Shown: positions 1 through 11,120, numbered from the stretch's first letter. The stretch: DNA of 64,000 nucleotides from Effrenium voratum (GCA_963377175.1 CAUJNA010001002.1:313883-377882); one strand, 5' to 3'. Notes: generated by a model not told the origin, from the letters alone. Program-made: numbers and translations.

Positions 1-330
1 GGTTCGCAAAAGGGTGTCTTCCATCATTTTTAGCCCGCCCAAATGGTGAGTACATGGCCATGGGGCACAACCTATGCTCCATTGTCGGGTGGATGAACAT
101 CCATTTGCCACCTATTTTGATGTTCACCAGGGTTTCCGGGTTTTGACCCACAGCCATATATGTGTATGTGAGTAACATACAAAGTATAGGGTGTTTACAT
201 ATACACGCAAGTGGTTTGGCCTAGACTTGGGATATTCGAACTTAGCTGACCCTTTTGCTTCCATGCCTTCAGTTCTTGCTCTGGTTGCCTTTGAAGCAGA
301 TACAGCTCCTAATCATATAGTGTATACAAT

Positions 331-371
331 ATATATATATATACACACGTTCACATATATATATATATATG
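331..371. repeat. TA microsatellite
   Basis: Two AT runs separated by CACACGTTCACA. Confidence 0.9.
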
Positions 372-639
372 GTCACTCCCCTTTTGCCAGGGCCCACCTT
401 TCTACTTTTTGCGCAAAATCTATTTGTTGGCAGATGTTCAGTGTCCACTTGGTTTGCAGATGCCTTGCAGGAAGCACCGTAATTTACAGTGTTTTTTGTG
501 GGATTGTGTATATTGTGCCAGATGTTCTTTGATGCAAAACAGACTCAAAGAAGCAAACAAAAACGAACACATAACATGTTATTTGCAGTGTTTCTTTTTA
601 AAGTAAACTGTAAAAACACGCCTGTTTGTTGTGGTTTTT

Positions 640-1000
640 GATGATCACATCCTCAAAACATGCACAGACTCAAGCAATGCAACACATCCAAGCCTCAAAG
701 CTCTGAAACCTGCACAGGCTCAACAAAATGCAATTTTCGAGCCTGTGCCGGTTTTGGAGCTTTGGGTTCTCAAAACATGCACAGGCCCAAAAAATGAAGA
801 ATTCCAAACCTCAAAACCCAGATGCAATGGCAGAGGTCAGGGCTTGATTGGTCTAGGTTTGTTTACATGGTTTTTGTTTTTTGTGCCTGTGCAGGTTTCA
901 GAGATTTTAGCTATGGATGTTTTGCAATTTGAGCCTGTGCAGGTTTTGGAGCTTTGCGTTTCTGAAACATGCACAGGCTCCAAAGAAATGCAAACCACTT
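640..1000. repeat. Repeated and inverted GCACAGGCTC words
   Basis: The word CATGCACAGGCTCMAA and its inverse (TTGAGCCTGTGCAGGTTTTGGAGCTTTG) occur at least six times in both orientations. Looks like a small cluster of foldback units. No gene. Confidence 0.6.
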
Positions 1001-1207
1001 CCAGAGCCTTTACTGGCATTGTGAAGACTGGGAAACAGATTGCTGAGCAAAACTCATCGAAGCCTCGTACTGCAAAACTTTAAACTTCTAACATCATAGC
1101 TACTCAATAAAGAAGAGATACCTTGAATGACCTTGTTTGAGCTTCTTGCAGCGGAGTGATCTATGACAGGAACTCTGCATGAAGGATAGGTCGGTGACAT
1201 CAAAACA

Positions 1208-1239
<32 letters not shown>

Positions 1240-1380
1240 GTATGTACATATGCCCACCCGCTACTTTCAAAATTATCAGTGTTTACAGACTGTACAAGTG
1301 CAAGGTGAGCATATATGCATATATATATAATAATATATATATATATATATATAACATATATGTATATATGTATATATTGC
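1208..1380. repeat. CA/TA microsatellites
   Basis: CACACACACA-TATATATA at 1208-1240 and long TA runs at 1314-1378, separated by unique sequence. Confidence 0.9.
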
Positions 1381-1620
1381 ATGCATTTGTACAGCCAAAA
1401 TGTCAATCTCTGGCCAAAAACCTGAGTATTCCAGGGGGGGGGGGTACCATATATACATATATCTGTTTTTCCCTCGGCGGTGGACACCCTCTCAGACTCC
1501 CTTTCAGCACGCTGAGGTGCCATGTTCCTGCGGCTGCTGATCCTTCTGTCGACTGCAGGGGTCAGCAGCAGCTTTCACCAGGAGGGCGGTGAAAATTGCC
1601 TATGCACCAGGGCGGGTTGC

Positions 1621-1850
1621 TTGGGTGGTTGGGTAGTTGGGTGGTTGGGTGGTGGGGTGGGTTGGCGGTGTGGGTGGTTGGGTGGTTGGGTGGTTGGGTG
1701 GTTGGGTGGTTGGGTGGTTGGGTGGTTGGGTGGTTGGGTGGTTGGCTGGTTGGGTGGTTGGGTGGTTGGGTGGTTGGGTGGTTGGGTGGTTGGGTGGTTG
1801 GGTGCTTGTGGTTGGGTGGTTGGGTGGTGGGGTGCTTGGGTGCCCTGGTT
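1621..1850. repeat. 8-bp GGTTGGGT minisatellite
   Basis: About 25 near-perfect copies. The G2/G3 runs on the plus strand could form G-quadruplexes. The open frames over it (Gly-Trp-Leu-Val repeats) are artefacts. Confidence 0.95.
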
Positions 1851-2965
1851 TGATTGGGGGCGAATTGGGGGCGTACTTGGGCTACTTACTGCGTACTTGG
1901 ACGATTCGGGACTTAGTTAAGTGGGTTACCCCGAGCAGTCAGTGCCATGCTATCCATGATTTCCCCGCGGAAGATGACTACCACCTCATGTGGCCCGCCA
2001 ACAAGGCAGTAGATAGCACTTGTGGGCTTGAGAGGGGGTTGAGTCCCTGGATACATAGGGCGTCTTTCTTTGTTCCTGCACTCGCTACAATTCAACCACA
2101 CGCACTACAGGACCAGATGGTAATTTCCAGTGTCTCGCTGGTTGCGGAAAATCCTTTGACGGCCTCATTTTAAGAACCCAGAAATGGAGAGTAACCAACG
2201 CATGGTCTGTATGGACCTGTCACATGGGTGTCCTTGATCAATTTGGTTCATCGATTCCGCGCTTTTTTTTGGCTTGGCGCTTAGCTGGCTCGTGAAGGAA
2301 CCAAAGTTGTGGTAAGTTTTCGTTCTGTAAGCTGTCTACTTGGGCAAAGCCAAGTAGCTGATTCCCAGACCAGGTTCTACTAAGCCGGAGTCAAAAGAAG
2401 CAGTTAATCTGAAGACCCTAAATGGGTCTTGCGGTTACAGTTTCTCGTTGGCTGTGTTTTGCAAGTCCATGAACTTGGCACTCCAATCCCAAGACACCCC
2501 CTAACAAACGTCATTCGCACTTCGTGTTCGTGGGACAACTTGTTGCCACATCCAGACTCGACCCAGGTTCCGTGGCCTTTTTGGGTTGGTTGAAAGGGAC
2601 GTCAAGAGGAAAACCAGAGCTTTTGGGGTCCCCAAAAAAACAACAGACCCATTTGGTGTGGCAAGCCGATTTAGGTACTGGCTAAATCATTGCTAGCAGT
2701 ATTCCTCTCGCCCATGACTAAGTTTGGTTTAAGATACCCACAACTCCAAAATGCTGATTTCCATGTTGGTTTTCCTTTAACGACCATCCAGAAAGGGGTG
2801 ACTCCAAAACAAGGGCGAGCCTTTCAACAAAGGGTGCCCGAACTGCGAAGGTCGCAGCAGGGGGGGCTATATCCTTTTTTGCCTGGGATACGCCAAGGAA
2901 AAGCGAGAAGGCCGAAAAGGGTCAATAGGGTGCCTCGTTTTTGTTTTGGGGGGGGACCCCCTCAA

Positions 2966-3096
2966 TACTGTGGATGGACAAAATCCTGCACCACTTTGAA
3001 ACCATGGGAAACCATTGTTTGCTGGTATGTACAGGGGACTCATCATTCCAGGGTTTCTCAGGTGGTGCGAAATGGATTTCGCAACCATCCACAGTA
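2966..3096. mobile_element. Family C foldback element
   Basis: Ends ACTGTGGATGG and its complement CCATCCACAGT. The inner inverted repeat contains AAATCC...GCACCAC and GTGGTGCGAAATGGATTT. About 130 bp, no coding capacity. The spacer word CATTGTTTG(C/T)TGGTATGTACAGGGG recurs in the other copies. Confidence 0.85.
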
Positions 3097-3280
3097 TGGC
3101 TTCGGCGTTGTCTTACCACCAAAAGGAATATACCAACTCAAAACAAATCAGGGTTGGAAGAGTTACGCCCTTTTTCCCCACCCCATCCACTCCACCCCCC
3201 CCCCCCCATTTTTTTTGTTTTTACGGTGGTGTCCTTTTTGTTTCGCTTAAAAAACACGATGGGTATACCTCAAAACAGAT

Positions 3281-3372
3281 ACTCAGCTGCCCAAAGCCGG
3301 CCTTTTGACCTTTTGGTTCTCCCATGTTCTCCCATGTTGGTTCATATTTAGTTATGGCCGAGGTGAACCTGT
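3281..3372. mobile_element. Family G element, truncated
   Basis: Shares CCTTTTGACCTTTTGGTTCTCCCATG and TATTTAGT(T/C)A(T/C)GGCC words with the full copies at 21,229 and 51,341; the right end is lost. Confidence 0.6.
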
Positions 3373-3479
3373 TATTTCTTACGTCTGGGCAAAGGGGGGG
3401 GGGTAAATACGTGAGTGTTGGGCTTTTTGAGCCCATGTCTTTTTTGTTTCTCTCTCGTTGTTTTTTTGGTAAACGGTTA

Positions 3480-3635
3480 CTAGGTCCCCCTGTACTGCCC
3501 TTCTCGACTCTTTTTTAAAGGAGGGTTCCCCTGCTCAAATAGACCACAGAAAAAAAAAAACAAAAAAAAAAAAAAAAACAAAAAAAAAAAACAGGTTGGT
3601 ACCCTAAACCCTAACCTCTCTGCTGGAGGACCTAG
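3480..3635. mobile_element. Family B element (with A-tract)
   Basis: Ends CTAGGTCCCCC and GGAGGACCTAG. Carries the family core words GAGGGTTCCCCT and TTGGTACCCT. An A-rich expansion (3549-3592) has lengthened it. Confidence 0.85.
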
Positions 3636-4082
3636 GTTGCTACGGGAGATACCCCCAGTCCAATAAAACGGCTTTTCTCATTTTTGTTTTGATCAAAAGT
3701 TTTTGAACCCATGTCTTTTTATAAACAAAAAGTGTTGAACCTTGTTTGAGTCTAGTACTGGAGTTTTTGAATTCCCATGTGTTTCTGCTTTTCTCTCTTT
3801 TTGTTTGTCGTAAGCGGGTTGCGGGAGAATCGGTTACCCGGTCCCAAGAAAGATGCGAAGATCCGGCGAACATCTCCAGGTTCAAAAGCTCCAGGGTTCA
3901 AGCTTCCATTTGGTTAAGACTGGTCTTGGGCTTTTTGAGCCCATGTGTTTTTTTTTAGAAACGGTTCCTACGGGAGATGTACCCCAGATTCTGGTTCTCG
4001 TCTCTTGAACCCCATGTTTTTTTATTGAATTTCTCGTTTCGTTGCCTATGTCTTACACGGGGACCCCGGGAGAAACGGTGAC

Positions 4083-4240
4083 CCGGTGCGGCGCCAGGAC
4101 GCCTCCCTGCGCAGCTCCAAAGCCACCTTCGCTCCGCTGGGCCTCGAGGCGGGCGGTTTCTCGGCCAGACCGCCGAACCGGCGACACCCGGGGATCGAGC
4201 AGGCGGTGGGATATGGCGGGTGAAACATCGGGTAGCCCCG
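4083..4240 (+). other. GC-rich exon-like patch, unassigned
   Basis: High-GC3 open segment reading QDASLRSSKATFAPLGLEAG and on, unlike the repeat-rich surroundings. Resembles the islands that hold TMEM43-like exons, but I see no homology. Could belong to the gene's 5' exons or to another gene. Confidence 0.35.
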
Positions 4241-4940
4241 AAAATGGGCTGCCCTAATTTGAAGTCATGGACGACCCTGGCGGTTTTCGGGCGGTTTAAT
4301 TAGTCTTGACCCATATCCTGAGATGATGGAGCCGTTTTTTTTTTGGGGGGGATGGTTTTGACGGGAGCACCAAAAGAAAAGGACAATTTGTCTGGTTCAT
4401 TCCCAGCCTGTTCATTCCCTAAACCTTGACTAATTGTTTGATGGAACCAGCCAGACATTTCGGTGATTCCAAAGTGTGCAAGGGATCCTCAAGGGCGTTC
4501 TACTGCTTTCTCGGCGGTTCCCATACCCTTAAACTTTTAGCCTTTCAGATCGTTCGGTGGGATTTATCAGCTATCCCACTGAAACAAAGTTAGCAAAGGA
4601 CCAACGAAGCACTAAGAATATCATGGGTTAGTTTCAGACATTATATTCTGACCATGACTTAATGCGATCAGGCCTTTGCAGTACTTAGTAAGTGGGGTAC
4701 TTGGTATTTTGTGCGTTCTCGGAAAACAATGGACATCTGAAGGTTGTCTAAACATGACACACGATCTGAGCATTCTATGCTGGGGGTTTGCAAGGGTAAG
4801 TAGTCCGCAACCTTTGCGACAATCCACTGGCATGATTGTCGCAAGCTGGAATCCGTGGCTTTTTGTCAGGGTCAGGGTTGCCACTTTACGAACATGGCTG
4901 GTCTTTGGTACGACCTTTTTCTCCCCTTTGAATTGGTGCC

Positions 4941-5070
4941 CCCTACACCCAATACCCACTTTTTCAGGGTATGATGTCGACCCTCTACTAAAAAAGGAGG
5001 TATTTACCCTGGAAAACCGATCGGTTTTCCAACAAAAATACCCTGAAAAAAGCGGGTATTTGGAGTAGGG
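4941..5070 (+). mobile_element. Family D foldback element
   Basis: Long inverted ends (TACCCACTTTTTCAGGGTA ... TACCCTGAAAAAAGCGGGTA) around GATCGG and GGTCGAC centres. An inverted copy lies 170 bp downstream. Confidence 0.88.
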
Positions 5071-5240
5071 CGTGGTTTGGATTGGAATTGGAACCGCTGG
5101 TTCTTGTTTTTGGATTTATTTTTGTTTCCCACCCAAAAAACCCACCGAGCCACCGCTTCGGCTCCGCTTAGCCTTGGAAGCTTAAACCTGGAAGCCGGTG
5201 ATTGAGGTCTTTTGACACGCGTATGGCTGCTCAAACCCGC

Positions 5241-5370
5241 TACTCCAAATACCAACGCTTTTTTCAGGGTATTTTTGTTGGAAAGCCGATCGGTTTTCCA
5301 GGGTAAATACCTCCTTTTTTAGTAGAGGGTCGACATCATACCCTGGAAAAAGTGGGTATTGGGTGTAGGG
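5241..5370 (-). mobile_element. Family D foldback element, inverted copy
   Basis: Reverse complement of 4941-5070 with few differences; the pair forms a larger palindrome. Confidence 0.88.
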
Positions 5371-5452
5371 GGAAGAATGGTACCCCAAAATGGCCCCTTG
5401 GTAAGATGGACCCCTTGGTAAGATGGACCCGTTTTGGTGGTGGGGGGGGACC

Positions 5453-5581
5453 CTGCTGTGGAAATCCATTTCGCACCACGATATGAAATCATGGTTGAAA
5501 CCATGGTTTGTTGGTATTTGCAGGGGGATGATCAGACACCAGGGTTTGTTAGGTGGTGCAGGAGTTTGTCCATCCACAGTA
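5453..5581. mobile_element. Family C foldback element
   Basis: Left end lacks the GGATGG part; right end GTCCATCCACAGT intact; the core CATGGTTTGTTGGTATTTGCAGGGG is present. Confidence 0.8.
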
Positions 5582-5654
5582 TGGCTCAACAAGGGAGGGC
5601 TGTTGCAAACAACATGATTGTCCTTTGTTGGTAGGGCTTTGTCACTTGCTGAGC

Positions 5655-5803
5655 GGCCCCGAATCGACGGCATTGGAGTTGTTTTCGAGATGTAAAACCC
5701 CGAAGAAGCGTGCATCCGGGCGAACGCAGCTTCAGCAGATGACGGCGGCGGAGATCGCGCTTGGTACAGAGATCAAGCTGCGCGGACATCGCTGTGCTGT
5801 AAT
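5655..5803 (+). other. GC-rich exon-like patch, unassigned
   Basis: Open segment with reading KKRASGRTQLQQMTAAEIAL and on, immediately followed by a family E element (5804-5944) and then by another such patch (5950-6060, reading VFTVRPSPNDHDENHRSLI). The layout patch-element-patch looks like exon-introner-exon. No homology recognised. Confidence 0.35.
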
Positions 5804-5944
5804 GTTGACCCAGGATTAATAAACCCGGCCCAGTATTAGGGGGTGGAAACCCCTCCAAAAGTTGTCTGAACCCACAACCACTAAAAGGGGAAAAGCACCC
5901 CCCGATCAAAATCAACCAGGGGTTCTGCTTAATCCGGGGTTAAC
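5804..5944. mobile_element. Family E element
   Basis: Ends GTTGACCCAGGATTAAT and ATCCGGGGTTAAC. Followed by ATTACC, a word that also follows other family E copies. Confidence 0.75.
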
Positions 5945-6260
5945 ATTACCGGAAGTCTTCACGGTCCGCCCGAGTCCCAACGACCACGACGAGAATCATC
6001 GGAGCCTGATCGAGCCGTGGGCGTGCGGTTGCCGGGTTCTGGGCGGGAGGAGAGGGTGGCCAGCAACCTTCCACATGTGGAACTTACCTGGTCGGCAACC
6101 AGGGCAAAGCCACGCGATGTGTTTCTAGGTGGATCTTTCTCATAGGGTGTTGGACGGTTTGAATAGAGGACCCCTCCCCCAAATTGGCGGTTTCCGGTTT
6201 GGTTTCCCTTGAAATAATACCAAAGCAAACATCCCCTCAAAAATCATCCAGGTCCAAGTA

Positions 6261-6361
6261 CCTAGACTCTCCATGACTCCTTAAAAATGCTTGGTCATTC
6301 CCCCAAAAGAAAGATTCGGGTCATGAACCCACTTTGCTAAGGGTCAGAAGGAGACTCCAGG
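6261..6361. mobile_element. Family A element
   Basis: Ends CCTAGACTCTCC and GGAGACTCCAGG, TA on both sides. Core CCAAAAGAAAGATTCGGGTCATGA. Confidence 0.85.
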
Positions 6362-6608
6362 TATTTGTTCTTCTCCCTTACCTTGGTTTTAAAGGTGTGA
6401 CTACTGGAAATACCGGGACCTTCTGGGACCTTCGGTAGCTCCATCTTTGACTGACCCTGGAAAAAAATTGGTTAAGCCCCCCTGGAGAAAAAAATGAAAA
6501 AAATCTGTCCAGTAGTGAAATCGATTTTTCTTTGAAACCAACCGGGGAAAATGAACAACATCTTCATTTCAGCAAATGGAAGGCAAGGACCAAGCTCGGG
6601 GAAGCATA

Positions 6609-6707
6609 CCTAGAGTCTCCATGACCCCTAGAAAAAGGGCCCATTTGACCCCTTAATTTTAGGCAATGACCAACCATTTTTTAAGGATCAGATTCGGAGA
6701 GTCTAGG
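6609..6707. mobile_element. Family A element
   Basis: Ends CCTAGAGTCTCC and GGAGAGTCTAGG; inverted inner words GGCCCATTTGACC and GACCAACCATTTTTTAAGG. Confidence 0.85.
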
Positions 6708-6896
6708 TCCGCAACCTTGGGAACTGTCCATTTTCCATTCTAGGTAGCTCGATCTTCGACCGTTCGGCCGCCCGCGTCAGGCGAGCCTCGTGCAGTCGGG
6801 GCAAGTACCGTTGACCGAGACCACCCATCAGCCAAGGCCTTGGACGGCCCGGAGTGCTGAAGCTTCGGACCCACTTACTTGGCGACCCCCCCCGAA

Positions 6897-7018
6897 AAAA
6901 AGAAAGAAAGAAAGAAAGAAATTGAAATAAGACAAGAAAGAACAAAAGAAAGAAAGAAAGAACGAAAGAAAGAAAGAAAGACAGAATAAACACAAGAGTG
7001 CCCCCCCCCCAAAAAAAA

Positions 7019-7070
<52 letters not shown>

Positions 7071-7075
7071 GAAGT
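6897..7075. repeat. GAAA and TA simple repeats
   Basis: Interrupted AAAG array (6897-6985), C and A runs, then TA runs (7029-7070). Confidence 0.9.
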
Positions 7076-7271
7076 GTGTTTTCATTTGGTTTCCCTTTAA
7101 CACCACAAGCAGGGGTATATGCCTCGAAAAAAAGAATTTCGAGCCGCCCACTTGCAAACCGGGAAGCTCCAGTTGGGTAAAACTGAGTGGGTGAGCTGAG
7201 GACCTCCGAAGCGACTACCGAAGCCAAGCGAAGCCAAGGGAAGCCAATTAGCAGCGCCAACGGTTCAGCAG

Positions 7272-7580
7272 GGCTCCTTAAATTTAGATTAACAATTCCC
7301 TCCCCCACATAAATTAACCCCAACAAAGTGTATATTAATAATTATCTCCATTTTGCAACCCATTTGCTCAGTGGTTCAGTGGTACCCTTTTTTTTCCCCC
7401 TGTTTTTTTTTGGGTGGGCTACCCCCACTAAAATGGTCCAAGCCCAAAAAAGGGTTCCCCTTTTTTTCCAGGGTCACCGAACAACTGAGTTTGAAACATG
7501 TTGCTTTTTGCACCAGAATAAAGTTGGACACCACCATTTACAAGTTGCAATGTTCAGGTGTATAATGTAAGGATCCCTGG
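7272..7580. mobile_element. Family I element split by a family H insertion
   Basis: Left CAGGGCTCCTTAA and right AAGGATCCCTG ends, with the core CATTTTGCAACC...TTTGAAACATGTTGC interrupted exactly by the family H element at 7367-7489. Additional sequence is also present in the left part. Confidence 0.75.
7367..7489. mobile_element. Family H element nested in family I
   Basis: Ends CTCAGTGGTTCAGTGG and CACCGAACAACTGAG. Flanked by TTTG on both sides (4-bp target duplication within the family I core). Confidence 0.85.
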
Positions 7581-7873
7581 TGCCGCAGCCAAGTAAAAAC
7601 GCCAACGGTTAAGTTGCCCTTTGGGTGCGCTCACGCGTCAGAATAGAGCAAACAAAGGAAGCTGTTTTCCTTTTTGGTTTCCCCCAATGGTAACCCGCAT
7701 CTAAGAAGGTCTGCCCTTAACTTCCCCCCCCCCCCCGGAAAGACCAGAGCGTTGCGCCTTTATAAGCCACAGGAAAAACAAGTTGCCGAAGTGCACTTGT
7801 GGCCACACAAGTGGCCCAAGCAAGGCCGTCTTGAGGTCTTTTCTCTGACACTCGTTTTTGATTAAACCTTTAG

Positions 7874-8005
7874 CAGGGCTCCTTAAAAGATACATTTTGC
7901 AACCATTTGAAACATGTTGCTTTTCCAAGACCAGAATAAGGAAATGGACACCACCATTTCCAAGTTGCAACGTTCGATCGGTCTTTTTCATGCATCCGGA
8001 TCCCT
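7874..8005. mobile_element. Family I element
   Basis: CAGGGCTCCTTAAAAGA to CCGGATCCCT; core GAAACATGTTGCTTTTCC and CCACCATTTCCAAGTTGCAA. Confidence 0.8.
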
Positions 8006-8029
8006 AGGTTCCCCTCCAAGGCCCCTTTT

Positions 8030-8194
8030 TTTATCTGATTCCGATGCACGAAACGTGGTCTTTGAGGCCAAACCCGGCTCTCAAATCCACGGAAACGGAT
8101 CCGAGCGGCCGAGTCCCGAAACCTTGGGACGCACCAGTTTCAACGCGCCAAGACACGGACGAGATCTTTGCCAGGGCTCCATTCGTAGGATATG
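8030..8194 (+). other. GC-rich exon-like patch, unassigned
   Basis: Open segment reading SDSDARNVVFEAKPGSQIHG and on, between a family I and a family A element. Lies about 1.5 kb before exon 1, so it could include a 5' exon of the TMEM43-like gene; no motif proves this. Confidence 0.3.
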
Positions 8195-8293
8195 AAACTC
8201 TCCGAATCTGATCCTTAAAAAATGGGCCGGGTCATGGCCCAAAAAATAAGAGGTCAACTGGGCCCTTTTTCTGGGGGTCATGGAGACTCTAGG
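8195..8293. mobile_element. Family A element, eroded left end
   Basis: Left end AACTCTCCGAATCTGATCC, right GGTCATGGAGACTCTAGG. Confidence 0.7.
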
Positions 8294-8402
8294 TAGACTT
8301 AAAGACCAGGTGTGTTGTTTTCTTTGGGGGAATCAACTGGCCAAACAGGGATCGAGCCCAGATCTTGGCATGTTCTTATTGAAGCCAGATCTAAGAAGTA
8401 TA

Positions 8403-8489
8403 CCTAGACTCTCCATGACCTCTTCAAAAATGGGCCCATTTGACCCCTTTCTTTTGGGCAATGACCAACCATTTTTTTAAGAGTCTAGG
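8403..8489. mobile_element. Family A element
   Basis: Ends CCTAGACTCTCC and GAGTCTAGG, TA on both sides; slightly shortened right arm. Confidence 0.82.
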
Positions 8490-8874
8490 TATAGACCCCC
8501 TGTTGACTCCAGGTATAGACCCCCTGTTGGCAAAGGCAACTTTGGAAAGCCGAAGCCGAAGAGCCGTTCCATTGAGACCCCCCCCCAAACCTTACGTCGT
8601 CACCTGACACACGCCAACCTCCAAGCCAAGCCATTGCCTTGATCTTCCAGGACCCTGGAAAAGCAGGCCTTTGGCCGAATTTCCATTTGGAGCCAAGATC
8701 AAATCCAGAAGGACCCTGGTTTTGCGGGTCCTTGGAAGACCAAGGTTGATGTAAGGCGGATTTGGTGGCGTGTTCCCTTCGGTTTGGGGGAGGTGACGTT
8801 GGTTTCATCAACGACCAGGGGCTTGACTTTGGGTTTAAGGATGTCACTGGTTCGACTCCAGGTACTGCAACCCA

Positions 8875-8912
8875 TACTGTGGATGGACAAAATCCATTTC
8901 ACACCACGGGGG
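8875..8912. mobile_element. Family C half element
   Basis: Only the left arm ACTGTGGATGGACAAAATCC is present. Confidence 0.6.
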
Positions 8913-9676
8913 TTGCCCCGATTTTGGAACCCTTCGTGGGCAACGTGGGGTTCCACCCGGGTCCAGTCGTCCCTTTGAAAAATGGGGGCCAGGGTCCCGG
9001 TCCCTTTTGACCCGGGAGACCGCCATTTTGGGGAGTTGTTTCGGACCTTGCCAGAGGTTTCCGGTGACAAAGGTTGCGCTTTTTAGGGGTTTTCTACAGG
9101 ACGTTTGCTTGGAAACCGGGTCCGGTGGTCCCTAAAACGCAAAAACGGTCTAGGATTGCGAAGCGTGAGGTTTCATGTGGACAGGAGGGTACCTGGCTTT
9201 TGGGGAGAGTTGGCTTTGTGGCTGTCTTTTGGGACTTGGTTCCCCTTTTTGTTTTCCTGTAAACCCGAAAAGGCCACCTATGGTCACTGGAAACCACCAA
9301 GCTCCCCTGAAAAAATCCAACCCCAAAATGGCGGTCTCCCCCATGGGAAAGCCCGGGTTTTCCTTTAGGAACTGGGAGCCTGGACCCCATTTGGGTGTGG
9401 GTCCAATTCAACAGGGGACCGCAGGTTGTTGGTCCATGTTTCCACCTACCGATCGGGTTCCATTTTGGGGTTACCCTATTTTTGACAACATGGACCAGGT
9501 TTCAAAAATCACCAGGGTGCTCTGGGTACCACCTTTTGGGGTTACCATATCTTTGACCACCACCGCCATTTCTCTTTAGAAGGGGACGACCGGACCCATT
9601 TGCCGGGTGGAAAAAAATCCGCACGCGCGTCGGACCGTCGGACCGTCGGACCGTCGCGTCCCGCCGAGCGTGTGAG

Positions 9677-9749
9677 GTCCTGGTTCTCCCGCTTGGGCGA
9701 CGCCGTCGGCTCGGTGATCCTCGGGATCATCTTGCTGCCCTTCTCTCTA
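9677..9749 (+). CDS. TMEM43-like exon 1 (first recognised; membrane segment 1)
   Basis: Reads SWFSRLGDAVGSVILG followed by IILLPFSL. This matches in length and pattern the juxtamembrane and first membrane segment of TMEM43 (human PGFLERL...GGMFVG). Proposed acceptor is TGTGAG before 9677 and donor GT at 9750. The frame is also open upstream to about 9600 (a Lys/Arg/Ser-rich stretch), so the exon may start earlier. No start codon was identified. A family D foldback starts 56 nt after the donor. Confidence 0.68.
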
Positions 9750-9805
9750 GTCCGGGACCCCGGCCCCGAACTCCTCGGTCGCTGCCATGGGGTGTACGGT
9801 ACCCC

Positions 9806-9937
9806 CCACTCCAAATACCCACGCTTTTTTTCAGGGTATTTTTTGGGAAAAGCCGATCGGTTTTCCAGGGTAAATACCTCCTTTTTTAGTAGAGGGTCGA
9901 CATCATACCCTGAAAAAAGTGGGTATTGGGTGTAGGG
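9806..9937 (-). mobile_element. Family D foldback element
   Basis: Same orientation as the 5241 copy. Starts 56 nt after the exon 1 donor. Confidence 0.88.
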
Positions 9938-10651
9938 GGTAGACTTAGGATACATTTTACATACCAGTGACTCAAAGTGAAGCAAACAATAAAATAGTTA
10001 TTCTATAACTGGGCCTGACTCTAATCGTGATTTGCAGAAATGAATGTAATTTGATTCACCGACTTGTTGGTTTTGAAGGGAATCGATTTCACTACTGGCC
10101 CGGGGACCCCGGGGATTTTCGACGTCGACGGGGTTTCCACCCCGTGTTTGTTTGTTTGTTTTTTGTAGGTGTCTGTTCATGTTTTGGTGGGCAAATAAGA
10201 GCAGTTTGTTGCAAGACCATACCAAGGGTGGCAAAGGTGTGCTTCAACTCGAAGGATTCGGGGAGTCCCAAGTGCCGATGTTTTTGTTTTTTTCCCCTAT
10301 AATAGCCCACTATATGGCTTGCATGGAAGTATTGGCCAGGGTTCGCCGCTGAGCCTTTCTGGGATGTCACCGGGAGTCGGGAGTGATCCAGGGCTTGCAT
10401 CTCTCGGACCCGAACTTTTGCCAAACCTACGCGGCGGTTTGGGGGTTCTGGTTTTGGGGCTGGGCTTAGGCTAAGCCCGCACACGCCCCAAGAACAAAAC
10501 CCAAGCCCCGAAAACCATAGTCTTCCTAAACGAGAAACACTAGACACAAACAAACCGCAAAAAAACACGAACACGGACAATACACCTGCACAAAACACCA
10601 ATCGACAGAAAACTTCAAGGTAGCCATACCAAGGGTTACCTACCATAGCTG

Positions 10652-10764
10652 AGAACCATTTGCTTAAGAATATTTTAATATTTTGTTTATTTTCTCCTGT
10701 TGGTTTTAAAATGAATCTATCACTACTGGACATATTTTTTCCAGGGGTCTTAACCAAATGGAAG
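10652..10764. mobile_element. Family F element
   Basis: Ends CCATTTGCTTAAGA and TCTTAACCAAATGG, core CTATCACTACTGGACAT. Confidence 0.82.
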
Positions 10765-11022
10765 CTGAGAACCAGCAAGTGAACCAAAAAGGCAATGAAT
10801 TTTAAGCGCTTGGAAATAGGGAAGTGATGGACGACTACATCGGGACTCAAGTCCGTCCACAATGTGGGGTTCCGGACATTTCGATTGAAAGTGCCACTTG
10901 CTTTCACCCAACCTCAGTTGTTCAAAGGGAATCGGTCTTCCTGAAATGACCCCTTTGTCCATTTTTAGTAGTGGTTCCAAAATAAAAGGTACTTCCAAGT
11001 CCGAAATGGGCAAGTGAGCAAC

Positions 11023-11120
11023 TCCTAGATAGCCAAGTTGCTGCTTTTTGTTCAGTCACTGTTTCGATCGGTTTTGGGCTAAAGTGGATGGAAAAAAGCG
11101 ATCGCAACTGGCGATCCAGG
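11023..11120. mobile_element. Family L foldback element
   Basis: CCTAGATAGCCAAGTTGC ... GCAACTGGCGATCCAGG with CGATCGGTTTTGGG core; second copy at 13,884. Confidence 0.78.

Larger units (their letters stand above)
1..9676. other. Region upstream of exon 1
   Basis: No complete gene is visible. It holds simple repeats, short mobile elements of families A, B, C, D, E, G, H and I, and four GC-rich exon-like patches (4083-4240, 5655-5803, 5950-6060, 8030-8194). Stretches 1-300, 1900-2960, 3640-4080, 4250-4940, 6362-6608, 8500-8870 and 8913-9600 show nothing I can name. A further GC-rich patch (6735-6880) is open on both strands. Confidence 0.5.

Noticed and set aside
1597..2173. Gly-Trp-Leu-Val repeat proteins
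   Set aside because: Translation of the 8-bp minisatellite.
8850..8875. GGTTCGACTCC, possible tRNA T-loop
   Set aside because: No matching acceptor or D-arm within 75 nt upstream.
10370..10470. Patch reading QGLHLSDPNFCQTYAAVW, resembling the SDPNYGV part of TMEM43
   Set aside because: It would lie between exons 1 and 2, out of family order; exon 4 fills that position.
10092..10907. 271-codon reverse-strand open frame
   Set aside because: Runs across families F, minisatellite-like and unique intron sequence, with no domain; composition follows the repeats.
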